Source: an uncultured Paracoccaceae bacterium
GTDB taxonomy: Bacteria > Pseudomonadota > Alphaproteobacteria > Rhodobacterales > Rhodobacteraceae
Assembly (NCBI GenBank): GCA_937146765.1
Contig: CAKZRP010000080.1
Coordinates: 124,001 to 188,000 of the forward strand
Reading direction: 5' to 3'
Length of the DNA stretch: 64,000 bases
Positions 1-7,401 of this stretch are shown piece by piece (positions within the stretch are counted from its first letter, which is position 1; every line of letters starts with the position of its first letter). Made by a program: the position numbers and the translations under genes. Under the pieces are notes generated by a model that was given only the letters and a program-made list of their open reading frames with translations, made no database searches and was not told the origin of the DNA.

Positions 1-1
1 C

Positions 2-208
2 GCAGGCCCGGTTCGCGTGGCCATCGAGGCCGGCGTGCGCGCGGGCGGCTGGGACCGCTTCCTCCTCGGCGAGCGTGGTCAGGAGAAGAAAGCGGGCTTT
101 GTCGGCATGACTGGCTTTGGCGCCTCTGCCCCGGCGGAAGAACTGTTTGTCAAATTCGGCATCACTGCCGAGGGCACAGTCGCCAAGGTGAAAGAGCTGC
201 TGGGCTAA
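2..208 (+). CDS. tkt: Transketolase, C-terminal part (5' end cut by window)
   Basis: The open frame enters from the left edge and ends at TAA 206-208, so only the last 68 residues are seen. They match the transketolase C-terminal domain: AGPVRVAIEAG, then GFVGMTGFGASAPAEEL and VAKVKELLG. Transketolase is the thiamine-diphosphate enzyme that moves two-carbon units in the non-oxidative pentose phosphate pathway. A gap gene follows 1.3 kb downstream on the same strand, separated by an opposite gene and a terminator, so the two are not one transcript. Identity is clear despite truncation; the catalytic parts lie outside the window. Confidence 0.93.
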   Translation, partial: AGPVRVAIEAGVRAGGWDRFLLGERGQEKKAGFVGMTGFGASAPAEELFVKFGITAEGTVAKVKELLG

Positions 209-225
209 GGCCGCAGCCGGGGAAT

Positions 226-285
226 GGGGGCGCTGCCCCCGGCCCTCCGGGCCTCCCCCGGGATATTTACAAGAAGATGAAGGGG
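226..285. repeat. Roseobacter-type extragenic double-hairpin element
   Basis: Two back-to-back hairpins follow the transketolase stop: GGGGGC-gct-GCCCCC (226-240) and GGCCC-tcc-GGGCC (241-253). They are followed by CCCGGGATATTTAC and AAGATGAAGGGG. From general familiarity with Rhodobacteraceae genomes, sequences with this layout (GC-rich hairpin, CCCGG-(A/G)TATTT, then AGATGAAG) recur in intergenic regions. That recurrence is recalled, not measured here. The hairpin core GGGGGCGCTGCCCCC is seen again, inverted, in the mltG terminator near 60395-60409. Confidence 0.5.
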
Positions 286-311
286 CGCTCCGGTCTGGGG
301 CGCCCTTTTTT
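283..311 (+). terminator. Rho-independent terminator after tkt
   Basis: Stem GGGCGC (283-288) pairs with GCGCCC (300-305) and is followed by a run of six T (306-311). It lies 75 bp after the transketolase stop codon. Confidence 0.75.
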
Positions 312-322
312 GAGCAGCGGGA

Positions 323-1273
323 TCAATGGGCAGGCTTGCTGTCGAAAAGCGGGGCAATCACCTTGGTTGCCAGCGGGATCAGGGCGAGGCCAATTGCAAA
401 CCCAAGGATCCCGTCCACAACAGCCTTGCTGATCCACTCCAGCACCGCGTCGCCCTGGCCGATACCATGGGCAATGGCATGGATGGTGTCCTCTGGCCAG
501 TGCCAGCCCATCTGATGGGCGGAATGCACGATGATCGAGCCACCAACCCAGAGCATGGCGGCGGTGCCGACGATGGAAAGGAGTTTGAGAAACCAGGGCA
601 TGAAGGCAACGATACCGCGCCCCAGCGCCCGTGTGGCTGACAGCCGTCCCACCTTGCTCAGCCAGAGGCCGACATCGTCCATCTTCACGATCACCGCCAC
701 GACTCCATAGACAACGATGGTGATGAGGATGCCGACCACCGCAAGTGTGGCCGCCTGGATCCAGAGCACATCGCTCTCGATGGTGGACAGCGCGATGGTC
801 ATGATCTCGGCGGAGAGGATGAAATCGGTCTTGATGGCGCCCTTGACCTTCTGTTCCTCCAGATGGGTCGGATCGCCGACCCCATGGCTGCCATCCGGCC
901 CGCCGGACTGCTCGTCATGAGGCAGAAGCACATGGGCAATCTTCTCCGCCCCCTCAAAACAGAGATAGCATCCGCCGAGGATCAGGAGCGGCGGCACCAG
1001 CCAGGGCGCGAACTGCTGCATCAAGAGCGCCACCGGCAAGAGGAAGACCAGCTTGTTGATGAAGGAGCCGCGTGCGATCCGCCAGATCATCGGCAATTCA
1101 CGCGCCGGATGGAAGCCGGTCACGTATTTCGGCGTCACCGCCGCGTCGTCGATCACGATGCCCGCCGCCTTGGAGCCGGCTTTCATCGATTGCGCCGCCA
1201 CATCGTCGACCGAGGCGGCGGCCACCTTTGCAATTCCCGCCACATCGTCCAACAGGGCCAGAAGACCGCTCAT
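323..1273 (-). CDS. DUF808 family inner-membrane protein (YedI-like)
   Basis: A 316-residue integral membrane protein. The start MSGLLALLDDVAGIAK, followed by KAAGIVIDDAAVTPKYV and the GCYLCFEGAEK segment, are the hallmarks of the DUF808/YedI family, whose E. coli member is about 305 residues. Several hydrophobic segments are visible (near residues 88-108, 165-190, 225-250 and 285-305). A central charged loop carries HDEQSGG. Molecular function is unknown. ATG start with AAGGA seven bases upstream. Transcribed divergently from gap; the 253-bp gap between them holds the gap promoter region. Confidence 0.9.
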   Translation of the reverse strand: MSGLLALLDDVAGIAKVAAASVDDVAAQSMKAGSKAAGIVIDDAAVTPKYVTGFHPARELPMIWRIARGSFINKLVFLLPVALLMQQFAPWLVPPLLILGGCYLCFEGAEKIAHVLLPHDEQSGGPDGSHGVGDPTHLEEQKVKGAIKTDFILSAEIMTIALSTIESDVLWIQAATLAVVGILITIVVYGVVAVIVKMDDVGLWLSKVGRLSATRALGRGIVAFMPWFLKLLSIVGTAAMLWVGGSIIVHSAHQMGWHWPEDTIHAIAHGIGQGDAVLEWISKAVVDGILGFAIGLALIPLATKVIAPLFDSKPAH

Positions 1274-1402
1274 GTCCCATCCTTCTGTCTATGAGTTCTC
1301 TTGCACAACACCTAAGCCGAGGACGGGTTCCGCATCAAGCGTGCCGCTTTGCAGCATTTTCCCCTGCCCGCCTCCTGGCCAGTTACCGCAAACGGGTATT
1401 CA

Positions 1403-1437
1403 CTGTTAACGCAACCAGTCATGTTTTGCGCTAACAG
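1403..1437. promoter_or_regulatory. LacI-type operator pair upstream of gap
   Basis: CTGTTAACGCAA (1403-1414) and TTGCGCTAACAG (1426-1437) form an inverted repeat with a single mismatch, about 90 bp before gap. The half site GCGCTAACA resembles operators of LacI-family regulators such as CceR, the central-carbon regulator of Rhodobacter sphaeroides. A related site precedes pgk. Assignment to a CceR-like protein is inference. Confidence 0.5.
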
Positions 1438-1526
1438 TTTGTGTTTACTAACTTTTTCCCTTTTACCCGAGGTTAATGCCCTCTATAGGCTGGCGCAAGT
1501 TCAGGGTTTTCGTGGAGACGACAGAG

Positions 1527-2528
1527 ATGACCATCAAAGTTGGAATCAACGGGTTCGGGCGAATTGGCCGCTGCACCCTGGCGCATATCGCGGCGAGCTA
1601 TCGCAACGACATCGAAGTGATCAAGGTCAATGCCACCGGCCCGATCGAGGCGGCTGCACATCTGATCAAATACGACTCCGTGCATGGTCGCTTTCCCGGC
1701 CAGGTGGATTTCAGCGAGGGCCGTCTGAACCTCGGTCGCGGCGACATGCAGATGTTCTCTACCTACAATATGGATGAGCTGGACTGGGAAGGTTGTGACG
1801 TTGTGCTCGAATGCACCGGCAACTTCAACGATGGTCTCAAGGCCAACAAGCACCTGGAACGCGGCGCGGGCAAGGTCCTGCTCTCTGCGCCCGGCAAGAA
1901 CGTCGACCGCACCGTGGTTTACGGTGTGAATGACGAAGAGTTGCTGCCGACCGACAAGATGGTCTCCAACGGCTCCTGCACCACCAACTGTCTGGCGCCG
2001 CTCGCCAAGGTGCTGGACGAGGCCTTTGGCATCGAACATGGTATCATGACCACGATCCATTCCTACACCGGCGACCAGCCGACGCTGGACCGACGGCACA
2101 GCGATCTTTATCGCGCACGCTCTGCCGCCATGTCGATGATCCCGACCACCACCGGCGCGGCCAAGGCGCTGGGAGAAGTGCTGCCGAACCTCAAGGGCCG
2201 TCTCGACGGCTCTGCGATCCGGGTGCCGACGCCAAATGTGTCCTGCGTGGACCTGACCTTCCGCGCCGGTCGCAACGTGACCGCAGAAGAGGTGAATGCC
2301 GCCGTGCTGGAAGCCTCCAAGGGCCATATGTCCCGCGTGCTCGGCTATGAGCCGGCGCCGCTGGTCTCCACCGACTTCAACCACACCGAGGAAAGCTCCA
2401 TCTTCGCGCCGGATCAGACCCGCGTCGTCGACGGTCGCATGGTCCGGGTGCTGGCCTGGTACGACAACGAATGGGGCTTCTCGGTGCGCATGGCCGATGT
2501 GGCCACCGCGATGGGCCGCCTGAACTGA
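1527..2528 (+). CDS. gap: Glyceraldehyde-3-phosphate dehydrogenase, GapB-like
   Basis: Type I phosphorylating GAPDH of 333 residues, interconverting glyceraldehyde 3-phosphate and 1,3-bisphosphoglycerate. The start ATG at 1527 gives the normal N-terminus MTIKVGINGFGRIGR and has GGAG at 1514-1517; an upstream in-frame ATG at 1476 adds 17 unrelated residues. Catalytic Cys151 lies in SNGSCTTNC and the partner His in IHSYTGDQ. At residues 35-36 the chain reads Asn-Ala where NAD-specific enzymes have Asn-Asp. Bacillus subtilis GapB, which prefers NADP and works in gluconeogenesis, also has Asn-Ala there. I therefore infer an anabolic, NADP-accepting enzyme, with a glycolytic paralogue likely elsewhere. 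pgk is 31 kb away. Confidence 0.96.
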   Translation: MTIKVGINGFGRIGRCTLAHIAASYRNDIEVIKVNATGPIEAAAHLIKYDSVHGRFPGQVDFSEGRLNLGRGDMQMFSTYNMDELDWEGCDVVLECTGNFNDGLKANKHLERGAGKVLLSAPGKNVDRTVVYGVNDEELLPTDKMVSNGSCTTNCLAPLAKVLDEAFGIEHGIMTTIHSYTGDQPTLDRRHSDLYRARSAAMSMIPTTTGAAKALGEVLPNLKGRLDGSAIRVPTPNVSCVDLTFRAGRNVTAEEVNAAVLEASKGHMSRVLGYEPAPLVSTDFNHTEESSIFAPDQTRVVDGRMVRVLAWYDNEWGFSVRMADVATAMGRLN

Positions 2529-2582
2529 GGCGATCCTGAAAGGCGGGTTAACCGCCCTGAGGTCCAACGGGTTGAGAAAAAC

Positions 2583-2615
2583 CGCCCGGTCAGGCATATC
2601 TGACCGGGCGTATTT
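2583..2615. terminator. Bidirectional intrinsic terminator after gap
   Basis: A perfect 11-bp stem, CGCCCGGTCAG (2583-2593) and CTGACCGGGCG (2600-2610), with a 6-base loop. Plus-strand side ends TATTTC. The minus-strand side runs into TTTTTCTC, a better U tract. It separates gap from the small gene that follows. Confidence 0.8.
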
Positions 2616-2630
2616 CATTCAGGCCACATC

Positions 2631-2774
2631 ATGACCAATCGAATTGCCATTATCCTCGGACTGCTGATCCTCGCGCTCCTCGCCATCGACACATTGATCT
2701 TCGGCACCAGGCATCTGGTGTTTCTCGGCAAGAAGCTGTTCGAACTGATCGAATGGCTGGCCTTCTGGCGCTGA
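2631..2774 (+). CDS. 47-residue single-span membrane microprotein
   Basis: ATG at 2631 to TGA 2772-2774. The product starts MTNRIAIILGLLILALL, a strongly hydrophobic segment of about 20 residues, followed by IDTLIFGTRHLVFLGKK and an aromatic tail LIEWLAFWR. The pattern (short basic N-terminus, one membrane span, amphipathic basic segment, Trp-rich end) is that of a real small membrane protein rather than random frame. No strong ribosome site is seen (only AGG at 2621-2623). It lies just beyond the gap terminator, so it depends on read-through or its own promoter. I recall similar short proteins beside gap in other Rhodobacteraceae. Function unknown. Confidence 0.6.
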   Translation: MTNRIAIILGLLILALLAIDTLIFGTRHLVFLGKKLFELIEWLAFWR

Positions 2775-2852
2775 GGACGAGGGATAGCCTCCCGTAACGG
2801 AGCCGCGCCGATGCGCCGCTCCGGTGCTCTTTGCCGCAGGGTCTGAGGAGAC

Positions 2853-3347
2853 TCAGCCGCCCAGACGCGCCTTCAGCTTTTCATTGACCTGTGCAGGCAC
2901 GAATTTGCTGACATCGCCACCCAGGCGGGCGATTTCCTTCACCAGCTTGCTCGCAATCGCCTGATGCTTGGCTTCGGCCATCAAGAACACGGTCTCGATA
3001 CTGTCGTTGAGCGCGCGGTTCATGCCGACCATCTGGAATTCATACTCGAAATCAGCCACCGCACGCAGGCCGCGCACGATCACCTGCGCCCCTACATCGC
3101 GGGCGCAATCAATGAGCAGGTTCTCAAATGGATGTGCGACGATCTCGGTGCCGGTCTGGGCCGAGAGCTTTTCGCACTCCGCCTCGATCATCGCCACCCG
3201 CTCCTCCAGAGAGAACAGCGGTCCCTTGTCCCGATTGATGGCCACGCCGATCACCAACCGGTCCACCAGCGCCGCCGCACGGCGGATGATGTCGATATGC
3301 CCGTGGGTAATCGGGTCGAAGGTTCCGGGATACAAGCCTATGCGCAT
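2853..3347 (-). CDS. coaD: Pantetheine-phosphate adenylyltransferase
   Basis: CoaD transfers AMP from ATP to 4'-phosphopantetheine, the penultimate step of coenzyme A synthesis, in the cytoplasm. At 164 residues it has the usual length. Visible motifs are the nucleotidyltransferase signature YPGTFDPITHGHIDII at the N-terminus, NRDKGPLFSLEERVAMI, VRGLRAVADFEYEFQMVGMNR and the C-terminal SKLVKEIARLGGDVSKFVP. ATG start, with GGAGGGGC about six bases upstream on the minus strand. The CBS-domain gene lies 130 bp upstream on the same strand and may be cotranscribed, although a GC-rich hairpin (3433-3458) sits between them. Confidence 0.97.
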   Translation of the reverse strand: MRIGLYPGTFDPITHGHIDIIRRAAALVDRLVIGVAINRDKGPLFSLEERVAMIEAECEKLSAQTGTEIVAHPFENLLIDCARDVGAQVIVRGLRAVADFEYEFQMVGMNRALNDSIETVFLMAEAKHQAIASKLVKEIARLGGDVSKFVPAQVNEKLKARLGG

Positions 3348-3477
3348 GGGCCCCTCCTGCCTGCGTCACGTCTGCGGGCACGCAATCATGTTGCGCGGCG
3401 GTTTGCAAGTGCGTGTAAATACTTAGTCGGTTTCCCGCCGTCAGGTAAGGCGGCGGGACCTAGCATGAAGGGGCGCC

Positions 3478-3912
3478 TCAGTGGCCCATGATCATGCCTT
3501 CCAGCGCGGTTTTCTCCATCGCAACTTCCGCCAACTGTGCCTTCACCACATCGCCAAGAGAGATGATTCCGACCAGCACCCCGTCTTCCACCACGGGCAT
3601 GTGACGGAAACGCCCCTCGGTCATCTGGCTGAGCGCATCCTGAACATTGCTGTCCTGCACGCAGGTCACCAGCTTGCGGGTCATATAGTCCTCGACCTTG
3701 TGCTCGAGGCAGACGGCCCCCACTTTGGCCAATTGTCGCACGATGTCGCGTTCGGAAAGGATACCCAGCGCGGTTTTCTTGTCCGAAGACACAACCACTG
3801 TGCCAATGCCATGTTCTGACAGGAGTTTTGCGGCAGCTTCCATCGTGGCCTCGGGCCCGATGGTGACAATCTCCGCAATATCCTTGGACTTCAGAATCGA
3901 CTTTACGAGCAT
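3478..3912 (-). CDS. Tandem CBS-domain protein
   Basis: A small protein of 144 residues made almost entirely of two CBS repeats, the first around ATMEAAAKLLSEHGIGTVVV...GILSERDIVR and the second around NVQDALSQMTEGRFRHMPVV...GIISLGDVVK. Such stand-alone CBS pairs bind adenine nucleotides and act as sensors, but the partner is unknown. I prefer ATG 3912 (MLVKSILKSKD), with CAAGGG seven to eight bases upstream, over the GTG three codons earlier, which sits directly on that ribosome site. The ISERD/ISLGD motifs at each repeat end are the usual CBS nucleotide-site residues. Confidence 0.93.
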   Translation of the reverse strand: MLVKSILKSKDIAEIVTIGPEATMEAAAKLLSEHGIGTVVVSSDKKTALGILSERDIVRQLAKVGAVCLEHKVEDYMTRKLVTCVQDSNVQDALSQMTEGRFRHMPVVEDGVLVGIISLGDVVKAQLAEVAMEKTALEGMIMGH

Positions 3913-3967
3913 GTTGCGCACCCTTGAAATTATATTTCACTCCCTCAAGGTTTGCCGCAAGATCGCG

Positions 3968-4864
3968 TCAAGTCAAGCCTTCCAACCGCTCCACCTCGTC
4001 GCGGATTCCCTTTGATAGAGCCTCGGCAAAGCGGTTGAGCCGGTCGCTGCGCTGATCGCCCTGATGGCGCACGAGGTAAAAGCTGCGGCTGAGGTGAAAG
4101 TCCTCTTTCAGGATCTTGCGCAGGGGCCGGTGGCTGGGCAGCGCAAAATCATGCACCACACCAATCGCGGTGCCTTCGGCCAGCATCTTGATCTGCACCG
4201 AGACCGAATTCGAGGCCAGATGCACCCGCTCCACCCCGAGATCGTTGAGGTAGTCGAGCTCGCGGTCGAAGATCATGTCGGGGATATAGCCGATGACACG
4301 GTGGTTCTGCAGCTGCTCCAGCTTTTCGATCGGCGGCGCGTCCTTGAGGTAATAGCGCGAGGCGGCCAGATGCAGGTGATAGTCGCAGATCTTCTGCACC
4401 AGAAGCTTGCCGGCGGTCGGCGCGCTCACCGTCACTGCCATATCGGCCTCGCGTCGGCTGAGGTTGATGACACGGGGCAAGGCGACGATCTGGATATCGA
4501 GGTCCGGGTTGGTGCGCGAAATCTCGGCGCAGACCTGCGGCAGGATGTAATTGGCACAGCCATCCGGCGCGCCAATGCGGATCTGCCCGGAGAGCGTGTC
4601 GCTCGGCCCCGACAGGGCCTCCTCGCCCGCGCGCATTGCCAGTTCCGCCGCCTCGGCATGGGCCAGAAGCCGGTCCCCGGCAGCACTGAGCGCATAGCCC
4701 TGTGGCGATTTCACAAAGAGTGAAGTCTTCAGCGCCTGCTCGAACCGCGCCACCCGACGGCCCACGGTCGCAGGGTCCATCTTCAGGACCCGTCCTGCCC
4801 CCGACAGGCTCGACTCCCGCGCCACCGCGAGAAAGACCTTCATATCGTCCCATTGGGGTTCCAT
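3968..4864 (-). CDS. LysR-family transcriptional regulator, divergent from mmsA
   Basis: A 298-residue LTTR. The N-terminal winged helix-turn-helix covers about residues 5-65 (MKVFLAVARESSLSGAG...DPATVGRRVARFEQAL...LFVKSPQGYALS). The substrate-binding domain starts near residue 90 (GQIRIGAPDGCANYILPQV). It is transcribed divergently from mmsA across 155 bp, the classical LTTR arrangement, so it probably controls mmsA and itself. The effector is not known; a valine-pathway metabolite or CoA ester is a reasonable guess. The recognition helix DPATVGRRV differs from the common sQPAvSrqI, as in the subgroup with a short first helix. Confidence 0.92.
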   Translation of the reverse strand: MEPQWDDMKVFLAVARESSLSGAGRVLKMDPATVGRRVARFEQALKTSLFVKSPQGYALSAAGDRLLAHAEAAELAMRAGEEALSGPSDTLSGQIRIGAPDGCANYILPQVCAEISRTNPDLDIQIVALPRVINLSRREADMAVTVSAPTAGKLLVQKICDYHLHLAASRYYLKDAPPIEKLEQLQNHRVIGYIPDMIFDRELDYLNDLGVERVHLASNSVSVQIKMLAEGTAIGVVHDFALPSHRPLRKILKEDFHLSRSFYLVRHQGDQRSDRLNRFAEALSKGIRDEVERLEGLT

Positions 4865-4921
4865 TTGCCGGAATCCTCCAGTCTTTTAGTAAAATTCGAC
4901 AGGTCGACGCTACATTAACCA

Positions 4922-4979
4922 TTTGCGATATTGCAAAGCCTTTTTGAAACCTTTCCTCTTTTCCCGCGTTTTTTGCAAT
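4922..4979. promoter_or_regulatory. Palindromic sites in the LysR/mmsA divergent promoter
   Basis: TTTGC-N6-GCAAA at 4922-4937 is a perfect 16-bp palindrome; it also contains a T-N11-A, as LTTR sites do. A further TTTGCAAT lies at 4972-4979, close to the mmsA ribosome site. TTTGCAAA half sites are the known target of the propionyl-CoA-responsive ScfR-type regulator PccR in R. sphaeroides. Which regulator binds here cannot be decided from sequence alone. Confidence 0.45.
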
Positions 4980-5019
4980 CCTATGCTGCCGCCCAACAGG
5001 ATTGACAGGAGGATGTCCG

Positions 5020-6519
5020 ATGCAGGAACTCACCCATTACATCAACGGCGAACACGTCAAAGGCACCTCGGGTCGCTTTGCCGATGTGTTCAACCCCGCC
5101 ACCGGCGAAGTGCAAGCCAAGGTGCCGCTGGCCTCCAAGGCCGAGATGGAACAGGCCGTGGCGATTGCCGCCGCCGCGCAACCCGCCTGGGCCGCCGTGA
5201 ACCCGCAACGCCGCGCTCGGGTGATGATGAAGTTCGTCGACCTCCTGAACCGCGACATGGACAAGCTGGCCGAAGCGCTCTCGCGCGAGCACGGCAAGAC
5301 CCTGCCGGACGCCAAAGGCGATGTGCAGCGTGGTCTTGAGGTGGTGGAATACTGCATCGGCGCGCCGCAAATGCTCAAGGGCGAGTTCACCGACAGCGCC
5401 GGCCCCGGCATCGACATGTATTCCATGCGTCAGGCGCTGGGTGTGACCGCGGGCATCACCCCGTTCAACTTCCCAGCGATGATCCCGATGTGGATGTTTG
5501 CCCCCGCCATCGTCTGCGGCAACGCCTTCATCCTGAAGCCTTCCGAGCGTGACCCCTCCGTGCCCCTGATGCTCGCCGAGCTGATGGAAGAAGCGGGCCT
5601 GCCCAAGGGCATCCTGCAAGTCGTAAACGGCGACAAGGAAGCGGTGGATGCGATCCTGTTTGATCCGATCATCCAATCCGTGGGCTTTGTCGGTTCCACC
5701 CCGATTGCGGAATATATCTACGGCACCGGCTGTGCTCAGGGTAAGCGCGTGCAGTGCTTTGGTGGCGCCAAGAACCACATGATCATCATGCCCGACGCGG
5801 ATCTGGATCAGGCCGCCGACGCGCTGATCGGTGCCGGTTACGGCGCGGCCGGCGAGCGCTGCATGGCGATCTCGGTTGCGGTTCCGGTGGGTGACGAGAC
5901 CGCCGACCGTCTGATCGACAAGCTGGTGCCCCGCATCGAAAAGCTGAAGGTCGGCCCCTATACCGCCGGCAATGACGTGGACTACGGTCCGGTTGTGACC
6001 GCCGCCGCCAAGGAAAACATCCTGCGTCTGGTGGAAACCGGTGTCGAGCAAGGCGCGAAGCTGGTTGTCGATGGCCGCAACTTCAACCTGCAAGGCTACG
6101 AGGACGGCTTCTTTGTCGGCCCGCACCTCTTTGACCATGTCACCCCCGACATGGACATCTACAAAAAGGAAATCTTCGGTCCGGTTCTGTCGACCGTGCG
6201 CGCCAAGACCTATGAAGAGGCCCTCGGCTATGCGATGGACCACGAGTATGGCAACGGCACCGCGATCTTCACCCGCGATGGCGACACCGCGCGTGACTTT
6301 GCCAACCGGATCAACATCGGCATGATCGGCATCAACGTTCCGATCCCGGTGCCCTTGGCCTATCACACCTTTGGCGGCTGGAAGAAATCTGCCTTTGGCG
6401 ACCTCAATCAGCATGGTCCCGATGCGTTCAAATTCTACACCCGCACCAAAACAATCACCTCGCGTTGGCCCTCGGGCATCCGTGAGGGCGGCGAGTTCAA
6501 CTTCAAGCCGATGGAATGA
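5020..6519 (+). CDS. mmsA: CoA-acylating methylmalonate-semialdehyde dehydrogenase
   Basis: MmsA oxidises methylmalonate semialdehyde to propionyl-CoA with NAD and CoA, the last step of valine degradation (also used in thymine and inositol breakdown). The 499-residue product starts at ATG 5020, seven bases after AGGAGG, and the upstream TTG adds only six unlikely residues. Visible features: FNPATGEV, TPFNFPAMIPMWMFAPAIVCGN, KPSERDPSVP, catalytic Cys281 in GAAGERCMAIS, and CFGGAKNH where hydrolytic aldehyde dehydrogenases carry the general-base Glu. Loss of that Glu is typical of CoA-dependent members. The LysR gene is divergent. The remaining valine genes lie 3 kb downstream. Confidence 0.96.
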   Translation: MQELTHYINGEHVKGTSGRFADVFNPATGEVQAKVPLASKAEMEQAVAIAAAAQPAWAAVNPQRRARVMMKFVDLLNRDMDKLAEALSREHGKTLPDAKGDVQRGLEVVEYCIGAPQMLKGEFTDSAGPGIDMYSMRQALGVTAGITPFNFPAMIPMWMFAPAIVCGNAFILKPSERDPSVPLMLAELMEEAGLPKGILQVVNGDKEAVDAILFDPIIQSVGFVGSTPIAEYIYGTGCAQGKRVQCFGGAKNHMIIMPDADLDQAADALIGAGYGAAGERCMAISVAVPVGDETADRLIDKLVPRIEKLKVGPYTAGNDVDYGPVVTAAAKENILRLVETGVEQGAKLVVDGRNFNLQGYEDGFFVGPHLFDHVTPDMDIYKKEIFGPVLSTVRAKTYEEALGYAMDHEYGNGTAIFTRDGDTARDFANRINIGMIGINVPIPVPLAYHTFGGWKKSAFGDLNQHGPDAFKFYTRTKTITSRWPSGIREGGEFNFKPME

Positions 6520-6542
6520 TCCCCTGACCTCTTGAGTACTGA

Positions 6543-6569
6543 GGCCGCCCCACCCGGGCGGCCTTTTTT
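6543..6569 (+). terminator. Intrinsic terminator after mmsA
   Basis: GGCCGCCC (6543-6550) pairs with GGGCGGCC (6556-6563), 5-base loop, followed by six T. Located 24 bp after the mmsA stop. Confidence 0.9.
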
Positions 6570-6694
6570 CATGGCGATTTCGGCATGTTTCCGCGTCTCA
6601 CGCAAATGTCACCGCTGCGCCCACTGGCGCTGCACGCGGGTTTTTCATAGGGTGCCGAAAAATAACGAGCATCCATTCATAAGAGGTTCATCCC

Positions 6695-7297
6695 TTGTCC
6701 CGCTTGCAGTTCTCACGCCGCGCGCTGATCGCCAGCGCTGCTGCCTCCTTCGCCACCCCGTCGCTCCTGCGCGCCCAGTCCACCGACGCCTTCCCGACCG
6801 ACGAGGCGGCGATCCGGGATCAAATCCCGGTGCAACGCAATGTGTCCGCCTTCCAGCAGCAGCATTGGCAGGACCACTTCGACTCCCTGGGCGTTGGTTG
6901 CCTATTGGCTGATATCAGCAGCCGGGCGCTGCATTACTGGGGCGAGGATGGCGAGACCTACATGCTCTTCCCCTCCTCCGTGCCGATGAGCGAAGAACTC
7001 ACCCGCCGCGGCTATACCAAAGTGGTGCGCAAGCAAGAGAACCCGTCCTGGACCCCGACCTCCAACATGCGCGAGCGCGATCCCACCCTGCCGGTGCGCA
7101 TCGACGGCGGCGATCCGGGCAACCCGCTCGGGACCCGGGCCATGTATCTTGACTGGCCGGCCTATCTTGTGCATGGCACCCATGACACCCGCAAGATCGG
7201 CCGTCAGAGCTCTTCAGGCTGCATCGGTCTTTACAATCAGCACGTGGAAACCCTCTACCCGCTGGTCAAGGTCGGCACCCAGGTGCGCCTGGTCTGA
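6695..7297 (+). CDS. Exported L,D-transpeptidase (YkuD domain), Tat-type signal
   Basis: A 200-residue peptidoglycan cross-linking or lipoprotein-anchoring enzyme of the YkuD family. The N-terminus SRLQFSRRALIASAAASFATPSLLRAQS has twin arginines and a hydrophobic core, suggesting Tat export. The catalytic block near the C-terminus reads VHGTHD followed by SSSGCIGLYNQHV, giving the family's His and nucleophilic Cys (HGT...SxGC). The predicted start is TTG 6695, with AGAGG eight bases upstream; no nearer ATG or GTG fits the signal. It is monocistronic, flanked by terminators on both sides. Exact substrate (3-3 cross-links or protein anchoring) cannot be read from sequence. Confidence 0.92.
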   Translation: MSRLQFSRRALIASAAASFATPSLLRAQSTDAFPTDEAAIRDQIPVQRNVSAFQQQHWQDHFDSLGVGCLLADISSRALHYWGEDGETYMLFPSSVPMSEELTRRGYTKVVRKQENPSWTPTSNMRERDPTLPVRIDGGDPGNPLGTRAMYLDWPAYLVHGTHDTRKIGRQSSSGCIGLYNQHVETLYPLVKVGTQVRLV

Positions 7298-7338
7298 TCC
7301 CGCCTTCTCTTCGGCTGCACTGAAGAGAGCAAACTTAA

Positions 7339-7374
7339 AGCCGCGCCCGAGGTCCCCGGGCGCGGCTTTTTTTT
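7339..7374. terminator. Bidirectional terminator between L,D-transpeptidase and GT41 genes
   Basis: Perfect 11-bp stem AGCCGCGCCCG (7339-7349) and CGGGCGCGGCT (7357-7367), then eight T on the plus strand. The minus side continues TTTAAGTTTG, so it can also end the convergent gene. Confidence 0.9.
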
Positions 7375-7401
7375 AGTCTGAAATGGCCCACGGCCGGCCT
7401 G

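Noticed and set aside
3433..3458. Terminator between the CBS gene and coaD
   Set aside because: TCCCGCCG/CGGCGGGA is a good stem with a 10-base loop but lacks a T tract on the minus strand, so I did not list it as a terminator.
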